Shown here: positions 8,069-17,781 of the stretch, one piece after another | Position numbering within the stretch: the first letter of the stretch is position 1 | How the letters are laid out: every line of letters starts with the position of its first letter | Source of the DNA: an uncultured Microbacterium sp. | GTDB lineage: Bacteria; Actinomycetota; Actinomycetes; Actinomycetales; Microbacteriaceae | NCBI GenBank assembly: GCA_937988695.1 | Contig: CALKHM010000104.1 | Coordinates: 62,001-126,000, forward strand | Direction of reading: 5' to 3' | Length of the DNA stretch: 64,000 nt | Program-made: the position numbers and the translations under genes | The notes under the pieces: model-generated | What the model was told of the DNA's origin: nothing | What the model saw: only the letters and a program-made list of their open reading frames with translations | The model's database searches: none

Positions 8069-10777
8069 TCATGCGCCCTCACTGCGTCCGTACGCCAGCA
8101 GTCGTAGCGCGTTCGCGATGACGAGGAGCGTACTCCCTTCGTGCACTACCACAGCCGGGCCGATCCCGACCATACCAGTCGTCGTGGCCACGACCAGCAG
8201 CGCGATGACACCGAGCGAGACGGCGAGGTTCTGCTTGATGATCCCTCGCGCCGTCCGGCTCAGGCCGATCGCGAACGGCAGGCGTCCGAGATCGTCTCCC
8301 ATGAGGGCGACGTCGGCCGTCTCGAGCGCGGCAGCAGTGCCCGCACCACCCATCGCGATCCCCACCGCCGCGTGGGCGAGCGCCGGCGCATCGTTGACGC
8401 CGTCGCCGACCATGGCGACGCGTCCCTCACGGGCGAGCTCCGCGATGGCGGTCACCTTGTCCTCCGGCAGCAGGCCGGCGCGTACTTCGTCGATCCCGAC
8501 CGCGCGGCCGACCGCGTTTCCGACGCCGGCGTTGTCGCCGGTGAGCATGACGATGCGACGCACGCCGACCGCGCGCAGCCGGTCGAGCGTCTCCCGCACG
8601 CCGGCGCGCGGCTCGTCGGCTACGCCGATGACGCCGAGCCAGCCGTCACCGGCTTCCTGTCCGCTCAGCGTCCCGGTCGCTGGCCGGCGGCGCGTGACCA
8701 CGGTGGTCCGCCCCGCCCGCTCCAGCTCGGCAACCGCCTCGCGCACCGTCGTAGGTATGGTCTCGCCAGTCTCCTCGAACATGAGCAGCCGGCCCACATC
8801 GACAGCCGCGCCATCGACCGTCGAGCGGATCCCGCGGCCAGTTACCGACTCCAGATCGCCGGCCTCGGGCACGGCGAGCCCGCGCCGCTCCGCCGCCTGG
8901 AGGATCGCACGCGCTAGCGGGTGCTGCGACCGTCGTTCGACGGCCGCCGTCAGCGCCAGCAGGCGATCCTCGCTGACCCCCTGCGCCGGCCGGAGGTCCG
9001 TCACCTCCGGCTCGCCCCGGGTGATCGTCCCGGTCTTGTCCAGCGCGAGCGTGTCGACGGAGCCGAGCATCTCGAGGTGGGCGCCGCCCTTGATGAGCAC
9101 CCCCTTCCGCGCCGCTTGGGCGATGCCCGCGAGCACCGCCGCCGGCGTACCGAGGGCGAGCGCGCACGGCGACGCCGCGACGAGGAGCGCCATACCCCGA
9201 TAGAACGCGTCACTCCAGGCCAAGACGCCGAGGAGCGGCGGCACGACGATGAGCAGCAGGCCGGCCACGAGGACGAGTGGGACGAAGACGCGCTCGAAGC
9301 GATCGGTGAACTGCTGCGTCGGCGCCTTCTGCGTCTGCGCCTCGGCGACGAGCCGGATGACGCGGTCAAGGGTGCGGTCGCCGATGGCCGCCGTGACCTC
9401 GATGACGAGCGCCCCCTCCCCGTTCACCGAGCCCGCGAAGACCGGCTCGTCCGGCGCCTTGTCCACCGGCACGCTCTCGCCGGTGATCGGCGCCTGATTC
9501 ACCGCCGAGCGTCCCTCGCGCACGGTACCGTCGACCGGGATCCGCTCGGCGGGCTTCACGACCACCCGGTCGCCGGGACGGACGTCGGCGATGGGCACCG
9601 TGGCCTCCTGGCCATCGCGTACCACGGTCGCCGTCTGGGGGGCGAGCTCCGCGAGGGCGGCGATGGCGTTACGCGCGCGCCCGAGCGCGTAGTGCTCGAG
9701 CGCGTGCCCGAGGCTGAAGAGAAAGAGGAGGAGGGCGCCCTCCAGCCACGCGCCGAGGATCGCGGCGCCGATCGCCGCGACGACCATGAGGAGGTCGATG
9801 TTGAAGTGGAACTTCCCCCGCCTGAGATCACCGAGGAAGTGCCCGACGTTGTCGCGCGCGCCAAAGACGTACGCGGCGACGTAGAAGCCGATCGGCACTG
9901 CTGCCGGCGCGCCCGCGAGGCGCCCGACGAGCCACCCGACGGTAAGCAGCGCGCCGGACGCCAGGCTCCATGCGAGCTCGCGGTTGCGGGCGTACCAGCC
10001 GGCGTCCTCCGCCGGCGGGTACCTCTCCGCCTCCTCCCCTCGCGCCTCGCGCGCGCCCCCATGCTCGGCGGCCCGCTCCTCCGGCGCGGTCTCACGCCGT
10101 ACGCGCCGGTGCTCGCCGCGCAAATGCGCGTCGATCGAGGTCTCCGTCCGCACCCCGTGGTCGGTCCGGACGCTGGTAAGCGCTGCCGGCGCCCCTGGCA
10201 CAACCGTCGCGCCGGCCGCGCGAAGCCGGGCCTCGACCGCCGCACGATCCACCCGGCGGCGATCGAACTCGACCCGTGCGACCTGGCCCGCGAAGTTGAC
10301 CGCGGCCGCGGTCACCCCCGGCAGTGCCCGCAGATCCTCCTCGAGCCGCCGGCCGCCGTCCTCCGTGCCGACGGCGCGGAACGGCACGACCGCATGGCCG
10401 TACCGGTCGGTTACCTCGGCGCCAGCGGCCTTCGCCAGCGCCGTGACCTGGGCGAGGGTGAGTCGGTCGGGATCGTAGTGCAGGCAGAGCTGCGATTCGG
10501 TGTTCGTCTCCGTGTCCGCGTCGGACGCCGCGGCCCTCCACGCCGGCCCATCCCCCGACATGGCTTCGTCCGACCCGGCTTCGTCAGGTCCCACGACGTG
10601 CACGTGCTGCACGCCATCGCGACGCTCGAGCAGCCGGACGAGCCGCGCGGCGCACGCATCGCGCACGTCCTTCACGTCGGGTAGCAGCAGCGGCAGGTCG
10701 AGACGTATCGTCTGCTCCGACTGTTCCCGTCGCTCTCCTGCCTCCCTCTCCCCTGGCTCCCTCGCGCGCGATGTCAT
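8069..10777 (-). CDS. P1B-4 type metal-exporting ATPase (SPC motif)
   Basis: A 902-residue P-type ATPase. The order is a long cytoplasmic N-terminus (about 260 residues, with two degenerate HMA-like folds lacking CxxC), TM1-2, actuator TGES, TM5-6 and phosphorylation motif DKTGT with Asp580. Nucleotide-domain HP, hinge GDGVNDAP and TM7-8 complete it. The membrane site is SPC (9164-9172), and the last helix carries HEGST. SPC plus HEGxx is the signature of subgroup P1B-4, which exports Co2+, Fe2+ or Zn2+. It starts 3 bp after the DUF411 gene and is followed by the CDF exporter. His/Glu/Asp-rich patches in the N-terminal region may replace the missing Cys sites. Confidence 0.9.
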   Translation of the reverse strand: MTSRAREPGEREAGERREQSEQTIRLDLPLLLPDVKDVRDACAARLVRLLERRDGVQHVHVVGPDEAGSDEAMSGDGPAWRAAASDADTETNTESQLCLHYDPDRLTLAQVTALAKAAGAEVTDRYGHAVVPFRAVGTEDGGRRLEEDLRALPGVTAAAVNFAGQVARVEFDRRRVDRAAVEARLRAAGATVVPGAPAALTSVRTDHGVRTETSIDAHLRGEHRRVRRETAPEERAAEHGGAREARGEEAERYPPAEDAGWYARNRELAWSLASGALLTVGWLVGRLAGAPAAVPIGFYVAAYVFGARDNVGHFLGDLRRGKFHFNIDLLMVVAAIGAAILGAWLEGALLLFLFSLGHALEHYALGRARNAIAALAELAPQTATVVRDGQEATVPIADVRPGDRVVVKPAERIPVDGTVREGRSAVNQAPITGESVPVDKAPDEPVFAGSVNGEGALVIEVTAAIGDRTLDRVIRLVAEAQTQKAPTQQFTDRFERVFVPLVLVAGLLLIVVPPLLGVLAWSDAFYRGMALLVAASPCALALGTPAAVLAGIAQAARKGVLIKGGAHLEMLGSVDTLALDKTGTITRGEPEVTDLRPAQGVSEDRLLALTAAVERRSQHPLARAILQAAERRGLAVPEAGDLESVTGRGIRSTVDGAAVDVGRLLMFEETGETIPTTVREAVAELERAGRTTVVTRRRPATGTLSGQEAGDGWLGVIGVADEPRAGVRETLDRLRAVGVRRIVMLTGDNAGVGNAVGRAVGIDEVRAGLLPEDKVTAIAELAREGRVAMVGDGVNDAPALAHAAVGIAMGGAGTAAALETADVALMGDDLGRLPFAIGLSRTARGIIKQNLAVSLGVIALLVVATTTGMVGIGPAVVVHEGSTLLVIANALRLLAYGRSEGA

Positions 10778-10780
10778 TGG

Positions 10781-11479
10781 TCAGTGACTCGCGAAGACGG
10801 CGGTGGAGCCCGAGCGGTCGAAGCTCAGCACGTCGTACCGATCGGCCGGCGTGCCAGGGACCTCCATGCCGGGCGACCCGACCGGCATGCCGGGGACGGC
10901 CACCCCGGCCACCGGCGGTCGCTCGGCGAGCAGCCGGCGGATGTCTCCCGCCGGCACATGCCCCTCGACCACGTAGCCGCCCACGGTGGCGGTATGGCAC
11001 GACTGGAGCTGCCCGGGCACGGCGTTCACGGCCTTCACCATCGTCAGGTCGTCGCGGTCCACGGTTTCGACACGGAACCCCTCCGCCCGCAGGTGGTCCA
11101 CCCATGCCCGGCAACAACCGCACGTCGGCGTCTTGTAGACGGTCACCGTGACCGTATCCGTCGGCCCCATCGCTGCCAGGGCCGCGCCGGATGTCGCAGT
11201 AGATGCCGCACCGACGGTGTCCTCCAGCGCGGCGTCGGGCGACGGGCTACAGGCCATGACCCCGAAGGCCAGCGACGCGCCGACGGCAAGGTGTCGGCCG
11301 CTCCCCCACCAGTTCCGCCACCGGTGCGGACGGCGACCCAGTCGCGGCCCCGAACCCGCGGACGAACTACGCTCCTGGTCGTGCGTCGCCTGCTCGTGCG
11401 TCGCCTGCTCGTGCGTCGCCTGCTCGTGCGTCGCCTGCTCGTGCATGGGCCCCCTCACGGTGAAATGGTCAGACGACAT
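10781..11479 (-). CDS. DUF411 Cys-rich lipoprotein with HEQAT repeats
   Basis: A 232-residue protein from ATG 11479, with AGGAGG six bases upstream; it overlaps the end of the P-II-like gene. Residues 12-32 are a tandem HEQAT repeat, rich in His. A hydrophobic stretch then ends in MAC, a probable lipidation site. The DUF411 domain follows: VYKTPTCGCCRAWVDHL, QSCHTATVGGYVVEGHVPA and DIRRLLAERP. The CGCC and SCH cysteines could bind a soft or borderline metal, and DUF411 genes are commonly found with copper and other metal exporters. A periplasmic metal-chaperone role is inferred. The repeat-bearing extension before the signal peptide is unusual. Confidence 0.75.
   Translation of the reverse strand: MSSDHFTVRGPMHEQATHEQATHEQATHEQATHDQERSSSAGSGPRLGRRPHRWRNWWGSGRHLAVGASLAFGVMACSPSPDAALEDTVGAASTATSGAALAAMGPTDTVTVTVYKTPTCGCCRAWVDHLRAEGFRVETVDRDDLTMVKAVNAVPGQLQSCHTATVGGYVVEGHVPAGDIRRLLAERPPVAGVAVPGMPVGSPGMEVPGTPADRYDVLSFDRSGSTAVFASH
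11381..11440. repeat. Four perfect 15-bp tandem repeats
   Basis: The unit GTGCGTCGCCTGCTC is repeated four times without a mismatch and, on the minus strand, encodes HEQAT four times near the N-terminus of the DUF411 lipoprotein. Because the unit is a multiple of three, copy number can change by slippage without breaking the frame. Confidence 0.95.
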
Positions 11480-11804
11480 CCTCTCCCTCCTCGTCAGTCG
11501 CGATGCGCACGGCCCGGTCCACCGGGAGGACGAAAACCTTCCCGTCCCCCTGGTTGCCGGTGTGCGCTGCCTCGAGGATCGCACGCACGACCATCTCCTC
11601 GAGCTCGTCGCGCACCACGATCTCGACGCGCACCTTGTCTGCGGTGCCGTAGAGGACCTCGGACGTCGGTGCGTCTGTGAGTCGGCCACGACCGAATCCC
11701 TTGGCGTCCATGAATGTCGCGCCCGTGAGCTCGGGCACTTCATGAAGCGCCTGCATCACCTGTGGTGCCATGAAGGGCTGGACGAACGCCACGATCATTC
11801 TCAT
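11469..11804 (-). CDS. P-II-like signalling protein tied to metal efflux
   Basis: A 111-residue GlnB-like protein. The beta-alpha-beta core is recognisable (MRMIVAFVQPFMAPQVMQAL, then VRVEIVVRDELEEMVVRAIL), and the nucleotide-binding B-loop TGNQGDGKVFVLPVD is close to the P-II consensus. The T-loop region (GFGRGRLTDAPTSEVLYG) lacks the tyrosine position used for uridylylation in enteric GlnB. A P-II subgroup encoded beside heavy-metal RND pumps is documented, and this gene fits it. Its ATG overlaps the czcA stop (ATGA), which strongly suggests coupling. A role in adjusting pump or ATPase activity to adenylate levels is an inference. Confidence 0.82.
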   Translation of the reverse strand: MRMIVAFVQPFMAPQVMQALHEVPELTGATFMDAKGFGRGRLTDAPTSEVLYGTADKVRVEIVVRDELEEMVVRAILEAAHTGNQGDGKVFVLPVDRAVRIATDEEGEDVV

Positions 11805-14800
11805 GCGGACGCACCTCCCGGGGCCGGCTCGGGCACGAGGGCATCGTGCTCACCGGTGACCCGCTGGACCGCCTCGCGCTCCACCTGGCGCCGCTCGAAG
11901 AGCAGGTACAGGAGCGGCAGCACGAGCAGCGTGAGCAGCGTCGCGGTGATGAGCCCCCCGATGACGACCGTGGCGAGTGGCCGCTGGACCTCGGCGCCGG
12001 CTCCGTGCGACAGTGCCATCGGGATGAACCCGAGACTGGCGACGAGCGCCGTCATCAGCACGGGCCGGAGGCGCGTCAGTCCGCCCTCCCGGACCGCCTC
12101 CTCGAGCGATCGGCCGTGCTGCCGGAGCTCGTTGATGTAGGTGACCATCACGAGGCCGTTGAGCACCGCGACGCCGAAGAGGGCGATGAAGCCCACGCCG
12201 GCCGAGATGCTGAATGGCATGCCGCGAAGGAAGAGCGCGAACACGCCGCCCACCGTGGCGAGCGGGATGCCCGTGAAGACGAGCGCCGCCTGCCGCAACG
12301 AGTTGAACGTCGCGAAGAGGAGCAGGAAGATGAGCAGCAGGGAGAGCGGCACGACCAGCATGAGGCGCCGACTCGCCCGTTCCAGGTTCTCGAACTGCCC
12401 GCCGAAATCGGGGCGGTAGCCGGTCGGAAGCTCGATCGTCCCGTTGTCGAAGAGTGCGCGCACGTCGGCGACGAAGCTGCCGATGTCGCGCCCCCGTACG
12501 TTCCCCTCGACAATGACGAGCCGCGACCCATTCTCGTGGCTGATCTCGGCCGGGCCGTCCACCTCCTCCACCCGCGCCAGGGTGCCGAGTGGGACGCGCT
12601 CGCCGGTCGGCGCGCTCACCAGGATACTGCTGATGGTGCCGGCGTTGCGCCGCGCGTCTTCCGGGAAGCGCACGGTGAGCGCGAACCGACGTTGGCCCTC
12701 GAGCACCTGCGACACCTGCGTGCCGCCCAGTGCCTCGACGATCTGCATGACGTCCGCGGAGTTGATGCCGTAGCGCGCGAGCTGGTCGGGCAGCACCGTG
12801 ATCTGGAGCTGGGGCATTCCCTCGAGCTGCTGCGCCTTGAACCCGGTCGCCCCCTCCAGTTTCGAGACCTCCGCCACCACCTGGTTGGCGGCCCGGCTCA
12901 ACTGGTCGAGGTCGTCCCCGTAGATCTTGATCGCGAGATCGCTGCGTACGCCCGCGACCAGCTCGTTGACGCGCAGCTCGATGGGCTGGCTGAAGCTCAC
13001 GACCAGGCCGGGGATCTTCGATAGGGCCTCGGACATCGCCACCTCCAGCTCCTCCTTCGTCTCCGCCCGCGTCCAACCCTCCCGCGGCTTGAGCATGACG
13101 AAGATGTCGCTGATGTTGACGCCCATGGGGTCGGTCGCGATCTCGGCGCGCCCGGTCTTCGCCACCACGTCCTTGACTTCGTCCGGGAACTCGGTGTGCA
13201 GCACCTGCTCGAGCTGGGTGGTCTGCCGAACGGACTCTTCGAGCGAGACGCTCGGCAACCGCAGCACCTGAAGGGCGAACTCGCCCTCGTCGAGCTGTGG
13301 AATGAATTCCGAGCCCAGGAACGGTGCCGCCGCGAGCGCCAGCACGACCGCCGTCGCGGCCCCGGCGAGCACCTTGCGGCTGTGCGAGAGCGTCCACGCG
13401 AACGTCGGCTCGTAGATCCGCTTCGCCTGCCGCATGAGCCAGACGTCCTTCTCCACCGCCTTCCCCTTGAGGAAGAGCGAGATGAGCACCGGAGTGAGGA
13501 GGAAGGTGAGCAGGAGCGAGCCGACGAGCGCGAACACCACCGTGAGCGCCATCGGCTTGAACATCTTCCCCTCGACACCCTCGAGGGTGAGGATGGGCAG
13601 GTAGACGACGATGATGATGCCGACGCCGAAGAGGATCGGCCGCGCTACTTCCGCGCACCCCTCCAGCACCGTGTGCAGGAAGCTCTCGCCCGGCTTGCGG
13701 TGCCCCAACCGGCGCATCGAGTTCTCGACCATCACCACCGAGCCGTCCACCACGAGGCCGAAATCGATCGCGCCGAGGCTCATCAGGCTCCCGGCGATGC
13801 CGGCCTTCACCATCATGCTGAGGGCGAAGAACATCGAGAGCGGGATGGCGAGCGCCACGATCAGCGCCGCCCGGATGTTCCCGAGCAGAAGGAAGAGTAC
13901 CGCGATGACGAGCACCGCGCCCTCGATCAGGTTCTTCTCGACCGTCTTGATGGTGCGATTGACGAGTTCCGCCCGGTCGTAGAACGGCGTGAGCCGCACG
14001 CCCTCGGGCAGGCTCTTCGCCGCCTGCTCGAACTTCTCCTTCACGGCGTTGACGACGGTGCGTGAGTTCTCGCCCATGCGCATCATGACGATGCCGGTGA
14101 CCACCTCGCCGGTGCCGTCCTTCGTGACGGCGCCTTGGCGGATCGTCGATCCGATCGCGACTTCGGCGACGTCCGCGACGCGCACCGGCGTACCGCCGCG
14201 GCTCGCGACGACGATGTTGCGGATCTGGTCGAGGTCCTGCACCTGGCCGACGCCGCGGATGACGAGTTGCTCGGCACCCTTGGCGATGTAGCCGCCGCCG
14301 GCGTTCTGGTTGTTGGCGGCCACCGCGTCGAGCACCTGCTGGAGCGTCAGGTCGAACTGGACGAGGGCCTCAGGACGGACGAGGACCTGGTACTGCTTCT
14401 CGAAGCCGCCGAAGGAGTTGACCTCAGCGACCCCAGGCACGGCGCGGAGCTGCGGTGCCACGACCCAGTCCTGCAACGTCCGGAGCTCGGTGGCGTCGAT
14501 GCCGGAGCCTGAGTCCGCCTCGAGCGTGTACTGGAAGACTTCACCCAGCCCCGTCGAGATCGGCCCCATCTCCGGCGTGCCGTAACCCTCGGGGATCTCC
14601 TCACGCGCCTGCTGCAGCCGTTCCTGCACCTGCTGGCGCGCGAAGTAGATGTCCGTCCCCTCGTCGAAGACGACGGTCACCTGTGAAAGGCCAAACTTGG
14701 AGATGGAGCGGATCTCCTCCAGGTTCGGGAGCCCGAACATCGCGAGCTCCACGGGGAGCGTGACCTGCCGCTCGACCTCGGTGGGCGACAGGGCGGCCGC

Positions 14801-14953
14801 GTTCGTGTTGATCTGGACCTGCACGTTCGTCACGTCCGGCACCGCGTCGATCGGGAGCCGGATGGCGCTCCAGATCCCGACGCCGACGAGCAGCGCCGTC
14901 AGCGCGAGGATCAGGAGGCGTTGCTTCAGGACGAAGCCGATGATGGATCGCAT
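11801..14953 (-). CDS. czcA: CzcA-type heavy-metal RND pump, HME1 class
   Basis: A 1050-residue inner-membrane RND transporter. It has TM1 near residue 12-30, two large periplasmic loops, and TM4 with DFGLVVDGSVVMVEN near residues 395-410. That motif is the proton-relay signature of HME1 (Co/Zn/Cd) members rather than the Cus type. Length is normal. It is the proton-driven component that takes metal from the periplasm or outer leaflet through the fusion protein and outer-membrane factor encoded upstream. It begins 18 bp after czcB and overlaps the P-II-like gene. The specific metal is inferred from the motif only. Confidence 0.92.
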   Translation of the reverse strand: MRSIIGFVLKQRLLILALTALLVGVGIWSAIRLPIDAVPDVTNVQVQINTNAAALSPTEVERQVTLPVELAMFGLPNLEEIRSISKFGLSQVTVVFDEGTDIYFARQQVQERLQQAREEIPEGYGTPEMGPISTGLGEVFQYTLEADSGSGIDATELRTLQDWVVAPQLRAVPGVAEVNSFGGFEKQYQVLVRPEALVQFDLTLQQVLDAVAANNQNAGGGYIAKGAEQLVIRGVGQVQDLDQIRNIVVASRGGTPVRVADVAEVAIGSTIRQGAVTKDGTGEVVTGIVMMRMGENSRTVVNAVKEKFEQAAKSLPEGVRLTPFYDRAELVNRTIKTVEKNLIEGAVLVIAVLFLLLGNIRAALIVALAIPLSMFFALSMMVKAGIAGSLMSLGAIDFGLVVDGSVVMVENSMRRLGHRKPGESFLHTVLEGCAEVARPILFGVGIIIVVYLPILTLEGVEGKMFKPMALTVVFALVGSLLLTFLLTPVLISLFLKGKAVEKDVWLMRQAKRIYEPTFAWTLSHSRKVLAGAATAVVLALAAAPFLGSEFIPQLDEGEFALQVLRLPSVSLEESVRQTTQLEQVLHTEFPDEVKDVVAKTGRAEIATDPMGVNISDIFVMLKPREGWTRAETKEELEVAMSEALSKIPGLVVSFSQPIELRVNELVAGVRSDLAIKIYGDDLDQLSRAANQVVAEVSKLEGATGFKAQQLEGMPQLQITVLPDQLARYGINSADVMQIVEALGGTQVSQVLEGQRRFALTVRFPEDARRNAGTISSILVSAPTGERVPLGTLARVEEVDGPAEISHENGSRLVIVEGNVRGRDIGSFVADVRALFDNGTIELPTGYRPDFGGQFENLERASRRLMLVVPLSLLLIFLLLFATFNSLRQAALVFTGIPLATVGGVFALFLRGMPFSISAGVGFIALFGVAVLNGLVMVTYINELRQHGRSLEEAVREGGLTRLRPVLMTALVASLGFIPMALSHGAGAEVQRPLATVVIGGLITATLLTLLVLPLLYLLFERRQVEREAVQRVTGEHDALVPEPAPGGASA

Positions 14954-14971
14954 GAGGGACTCCTCGTGGGG

Positions 14972-16195
14972 TTAGTGTCCGGACTCCCCGATCTCGCCCT
15001 TGCTGAGCTCGGAGCGGAGCGCGAACGCCCCCGCGATGACGATGCGGCTGCCGGGCGCGAGCCCGGAGAGGATGATGACGCGGCTGCCCTCGATCGTCTC
15101 ACCGACTTCGACCGGGATGGGACGGAACTCGCCGGGCCTGTCGCCGGGGACGAAGACGACGCGCCGCCCCTCGAACTCCTGCAGGGCGCCCTGTGGCACG
15201 ACCGCCAGCGCCGGCCCGCCGCCGCCCACCTGGATGGTCGCCGTGGCGAACATGCCCGGTTTGAGGGCGCCGTTGGGGTTCGGGATCTCGACACGGGCTC
15301 GCACGGTGCGCTTGGCGGCGTCGAGCACGTCGCCGATGTAGACGATCCGCCCCGGGAAGGTGCGCCCCGGATAGGCGGTCGTGGTCACGGCGACCGACTG
15401 GCCGACGCGGACGCGTGCGAGGTCGCGCTCGAAGATGTCGAGTTCGATCCACAGCCGCGACAGGTCGGCGACGGTGAACAGCGTGTCCGTGCGCTCCGCC
15501 ATCTCGCCGAGGCTCGCGTCGCGTGCCACGACGGTGCCGGCGAACGGCGCGACCACGCCGAACTCGCTCCCCGTTCCATGCCCCGCGCCGAGCGCGCCCA
15601 GGCGCGCCTCGGCGCTCTCTAGTGCCGCCTCATTGCGGCGGAGCTGTGCCTCGGCGTCCAGCAGCTCCTTGCGGCTCGAGATGCCCTGCTCGGCGAGCCG
15701 CTGTTCGCGCGCATAGTTCTCTCTGGCGATCTCCACGAGCTGCTCGGCTTCCCGCTCCTCGGCGCGGAGCTGACCGACGTCGGGGCTCTCCAGCACCGCG
15801 AGTACCTGACCGCGGCGCACACGCGCCCCGAGATCGGCACGCACGGCGACTATGCGTCCGTTGGTGCGCGAGCCCACGTGGCTCACGAGGTTCGCGTCGT
15901 ACGTGATGGCGCCCGTGACCGGAAGACCGCTCGTTGTGATCGACTCGACGGTGCCGACCTCGATGCCGCCGAGGCGGAGCCCTGTCGTGTCGAGCACGAC
16001 GACCTCCTCACCTGCGTGGTCGTCGCCTGCAGCGGACTCACCGCCCTCTGCCGTCGCGGGCGCACCCTCCGCCCCTTCGGACGGCTCGGCATCGCCGCGG
16101 TTGCAGGCGCCGAGCGTGAACACGCCGATGAGCAGCAGGAGCAGGGTGAGGGGCCTCGCGCTCAGCGGCCGCGAGACGTTCGTGAGGGGGGTCAT
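14972..16195 (-). CDS. czcB: CzcB-type periplasmic adaptor (membrane fusion) lipoprotein
   Basis: A 407-residue adaptor with a signal ending in FTLGAC, a lipobox. A His/Asp/Glu patch (GDDHAGEE) follows. The body has a barrel-sandwich hybrid domain starting near residue 105 (GRIVAVRADLGARVRRGQ), an alpha-helical hairpin (about 125-185) and beta-barrel and membrane-proximal domains. It links the RND pump to the outer-membrane factor. ATG 16195 overlaps the stop of czcC. It has no extended Met-rich region, in contrast to the copper adaptor at 31139-32566, consistent with a non-copper substrate. Confidence 0.9.
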   Translation of the reverse strand: MTPLTNVSRPLSARPLTLLLLLIGVFTLGACNRGDAEPSEGAEGAPATAEGGESAAGDDHAGEEVVVLDTTGLRLGGIEVGTVESITTSGLPVTGAITYDANLVSHVGSRTNGRIVAVRADLGARVRRGQVLAVLESPDVGQLRAEEREAEQLVEIARENYAREQRLAEQGISSRKELLDAEAQLRRNEAALESAEARLGALGAGHGTGSEFGVVAPFAGTVVARDASLGEMAERTDTLFTVADLSRLWIELDIFERDLARVRVGQSVAVTTTAYPGRTFPGRIVYIGDVLDAAKRTVRARVEIPNPNGALKPGMFATATIQVGGGGPALAVVPQGALQEFEGRRVVFVPGDRPGEFRPIPVEVGETIEGSRVIILSGLAPGSRIVIAGAFALRSELSKGEIGESGH

Positions 16196-17781
16196 GGGGA
16201 GGTCCTGAAAGAGGAGTCAGCCGGGGCCGGTCCATCGACCGTGCCGGCGTTGCGTGGCTGGAGCGAGGCGGCAGGCGGCGTGAGGGCGCCGGTCGCCGCC
16301 TCGAGTTGCACGAGCGCCTCTCGCTGGGCGAGCCAGGCGTCCCAATAGCCGAGTTCCGCGTCGAGAAGCTGGTTGCGTAGCAGGAGCAGCGTCGGGAGGT
16401 CGATCTTGCCCGCGCGATACGCGGTCTCTAGCAGCTCGATGTTCGTGCGTGCCGGGCGCAGGACCGACGTCTCGAAGACGGCTGCCTCCTCCGAGGCCGT
16501 CCGGTACGCACGGGCCGCCTGCGCCACATCGGCGCGGATGCCGAGCTCAGTGGCGCGCCGATCGAGCCGCGCCTGCTCCGTGAGCGCTCGGCGCTGGTCG
16601 ACCAGACCCTGGTTGCGGTTGAAGAGCGGGAGGCTGAACCCGATGGCTGGCCCGATCTCGGGCGAGCCGTCGCCCCCCGCACGCTCCACGGCGGCGCCGA
16701 GGCGCAGGTTCGGGAGCGCCTCGCGGCGGGCGAGCCTGGTGAGCGTCTCCGCCTCGCGAACGGCCGCCGTGCTCGCTGCCAGGTCCGGTCGCCGCGCGAG
16801 GGCGAGCGCGACCAGGGAGTCCGGGTCGAGTACGGCGGGATCAGGGGCCGCCGGCAGGGCTGCGGCGACTGGCCTCGGCATGGGCTGCGGCGTCAATACG
16901 ACACCGGCTGCACCCGCTGTGCCCCCTGCGTCGGCAGCGAGCCGAACTGGCGTGTCGGGCGTGAGGCCGATGAACTGCTTGAGCTCGAGCTCGTCGCTCG
17001 TCGCCACGCGCTGCGCCGTCAGGACGCGACCGCGCGCGCGTCCGGCCTCGATCTCGGCTAGGTTCGCCTCCAGCGTGCTGATCTCGCCCTCGGCGAGCTG
17101 GGTACGCACGGCCGCGAGCAGGCGCTCGGTGAGCGCCAGGGCGTCCTGCGCCACGGACAGTCGGCGCTCAGCAGCGAGGGCGCGATAGAACCCGGCGCTC
17201 GCCTCGGCGAGGGTGAGGCGACCCGCGTTCTGGACGACCGCCGAGGCGCGGGTGAGCCCGGTGCGGGCGGCGCCGATGCGGAGCCCGCGCTGCCCGGCCC
17301 ACTCGACATCCTGAGTGAGGGCGAGCTCGTAGGGGCTCCCCGACCCTCCGAAGCTGCCGCCGACGGCCTGTAGCGAGAGATTCGGATTGAACTGATAGAC
17401 CCGCGCCTGGCGCAGCTCGCCGCCGGCGATCGCCGTCTCCTGTCGCGTGGCGAGGAGGGTCGGATTCTGGCGGATGACGAGGCGATGTACGTCGGCCAGC
17501 GACAGCGTGAGCGTGTCCGACGCCGTGGCGCCTCGCGTGACCTGGGCCGCTGCCGGAGAAGCCACCGCCACGCTCGCCGCCAGGATGGTTGCCGTGACGA
17601 GCGTCAGGTGGCAGAGTGTCCGGCGGCCGGTGTAGCGAACGGCCCGGTCAGCGACCGGTGAGGGTGGTGTCGGCGCGGTTCCGCGGACCCCACGGATCGG
17701 ATGTGCTGATGAACGACCGAACCCTGGCGCCGTCCCTGGGACGGCAGCCGCGGTCGGTGAGTGAGCGAATGGCACGTGCAC
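16192..17781 (-). CDS. czcC: CzcC-type outer-membrane factor (TolC family)
   Basis: A TolC-family protein of up to 529 residues, with two long coiled-coil repeats (for example LTLAEASAGFYRALAAERR and LDRRATELGIRADVAQAAR). A signal peptide ends at VASPAAAQ near residue 80. The start is uncertain: GTG 17781 gives about 55 residues before the hydrophobic core, which is long, but GGGAGAG lies just upstream of it and of an in-frame GTG at 17775. The protein trimerises in the outer membrane and receives metal from CzcA via CzcB. It sits 221 bp downstream of the His-rich leader gene, presumably in the same transcript. Confidence 0.88.
   Translation of the reverse strand: MHVPFAHSPTAAAVPGTAPGFGRSSAHPIRGVRGTAPTPPSPVADRAVRYTGRRTLCHLTLVTATILAASVAVASPAAAQVTRGATASDTLTLSLADVHRLVIRQNPTLLATRQETAIAGGELRQARVYQFNPNLSLQAVGGSFGGSGSPYELALTQDVEWAGQRGLRIGAARTGLTRASAVVQNAGRLTLAEASAGFYRALAAERRLSVAQDALALTERLLAAVRTQLAEGEISTLEANLAEIEAGRARGRVLTAQRVATSDELELKQFIGLTPDTPVRLAADAGGTAGAAGVVLTPQPMPRPVAAALPAAPDPAVLDPDSLVALALARRPDLAASTAAVREAETLTRLARREALPNLRLGAAVERAGGDGSPEIGPAIGFSLPLFNRNQGLVDQRRALTEQARLDRRATELGIRADVAQAARAYRTASEEAAVFETSVLRPARTNIELLETAYRAGKIDLPTLLLLRNQLLDAELGYWDAWLAQREALVQLEAATGALTPPAASLQPRNAGTVDGPAPADSSFRTSP

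Noticed and set aside
8921..10684. A 587-codon plus-strand frame opposite the P1B-4 ATPase
   Set aside because: Antisense artefact of high GC; no start context and no recognisable domain.
17729..17745. Short perfect palindrome GCCGTCCC-T-GGGACGGC
   Set aside because: The centre allows no stable loop and it lies in the N-terminal part of the czcC frame; probably chance.
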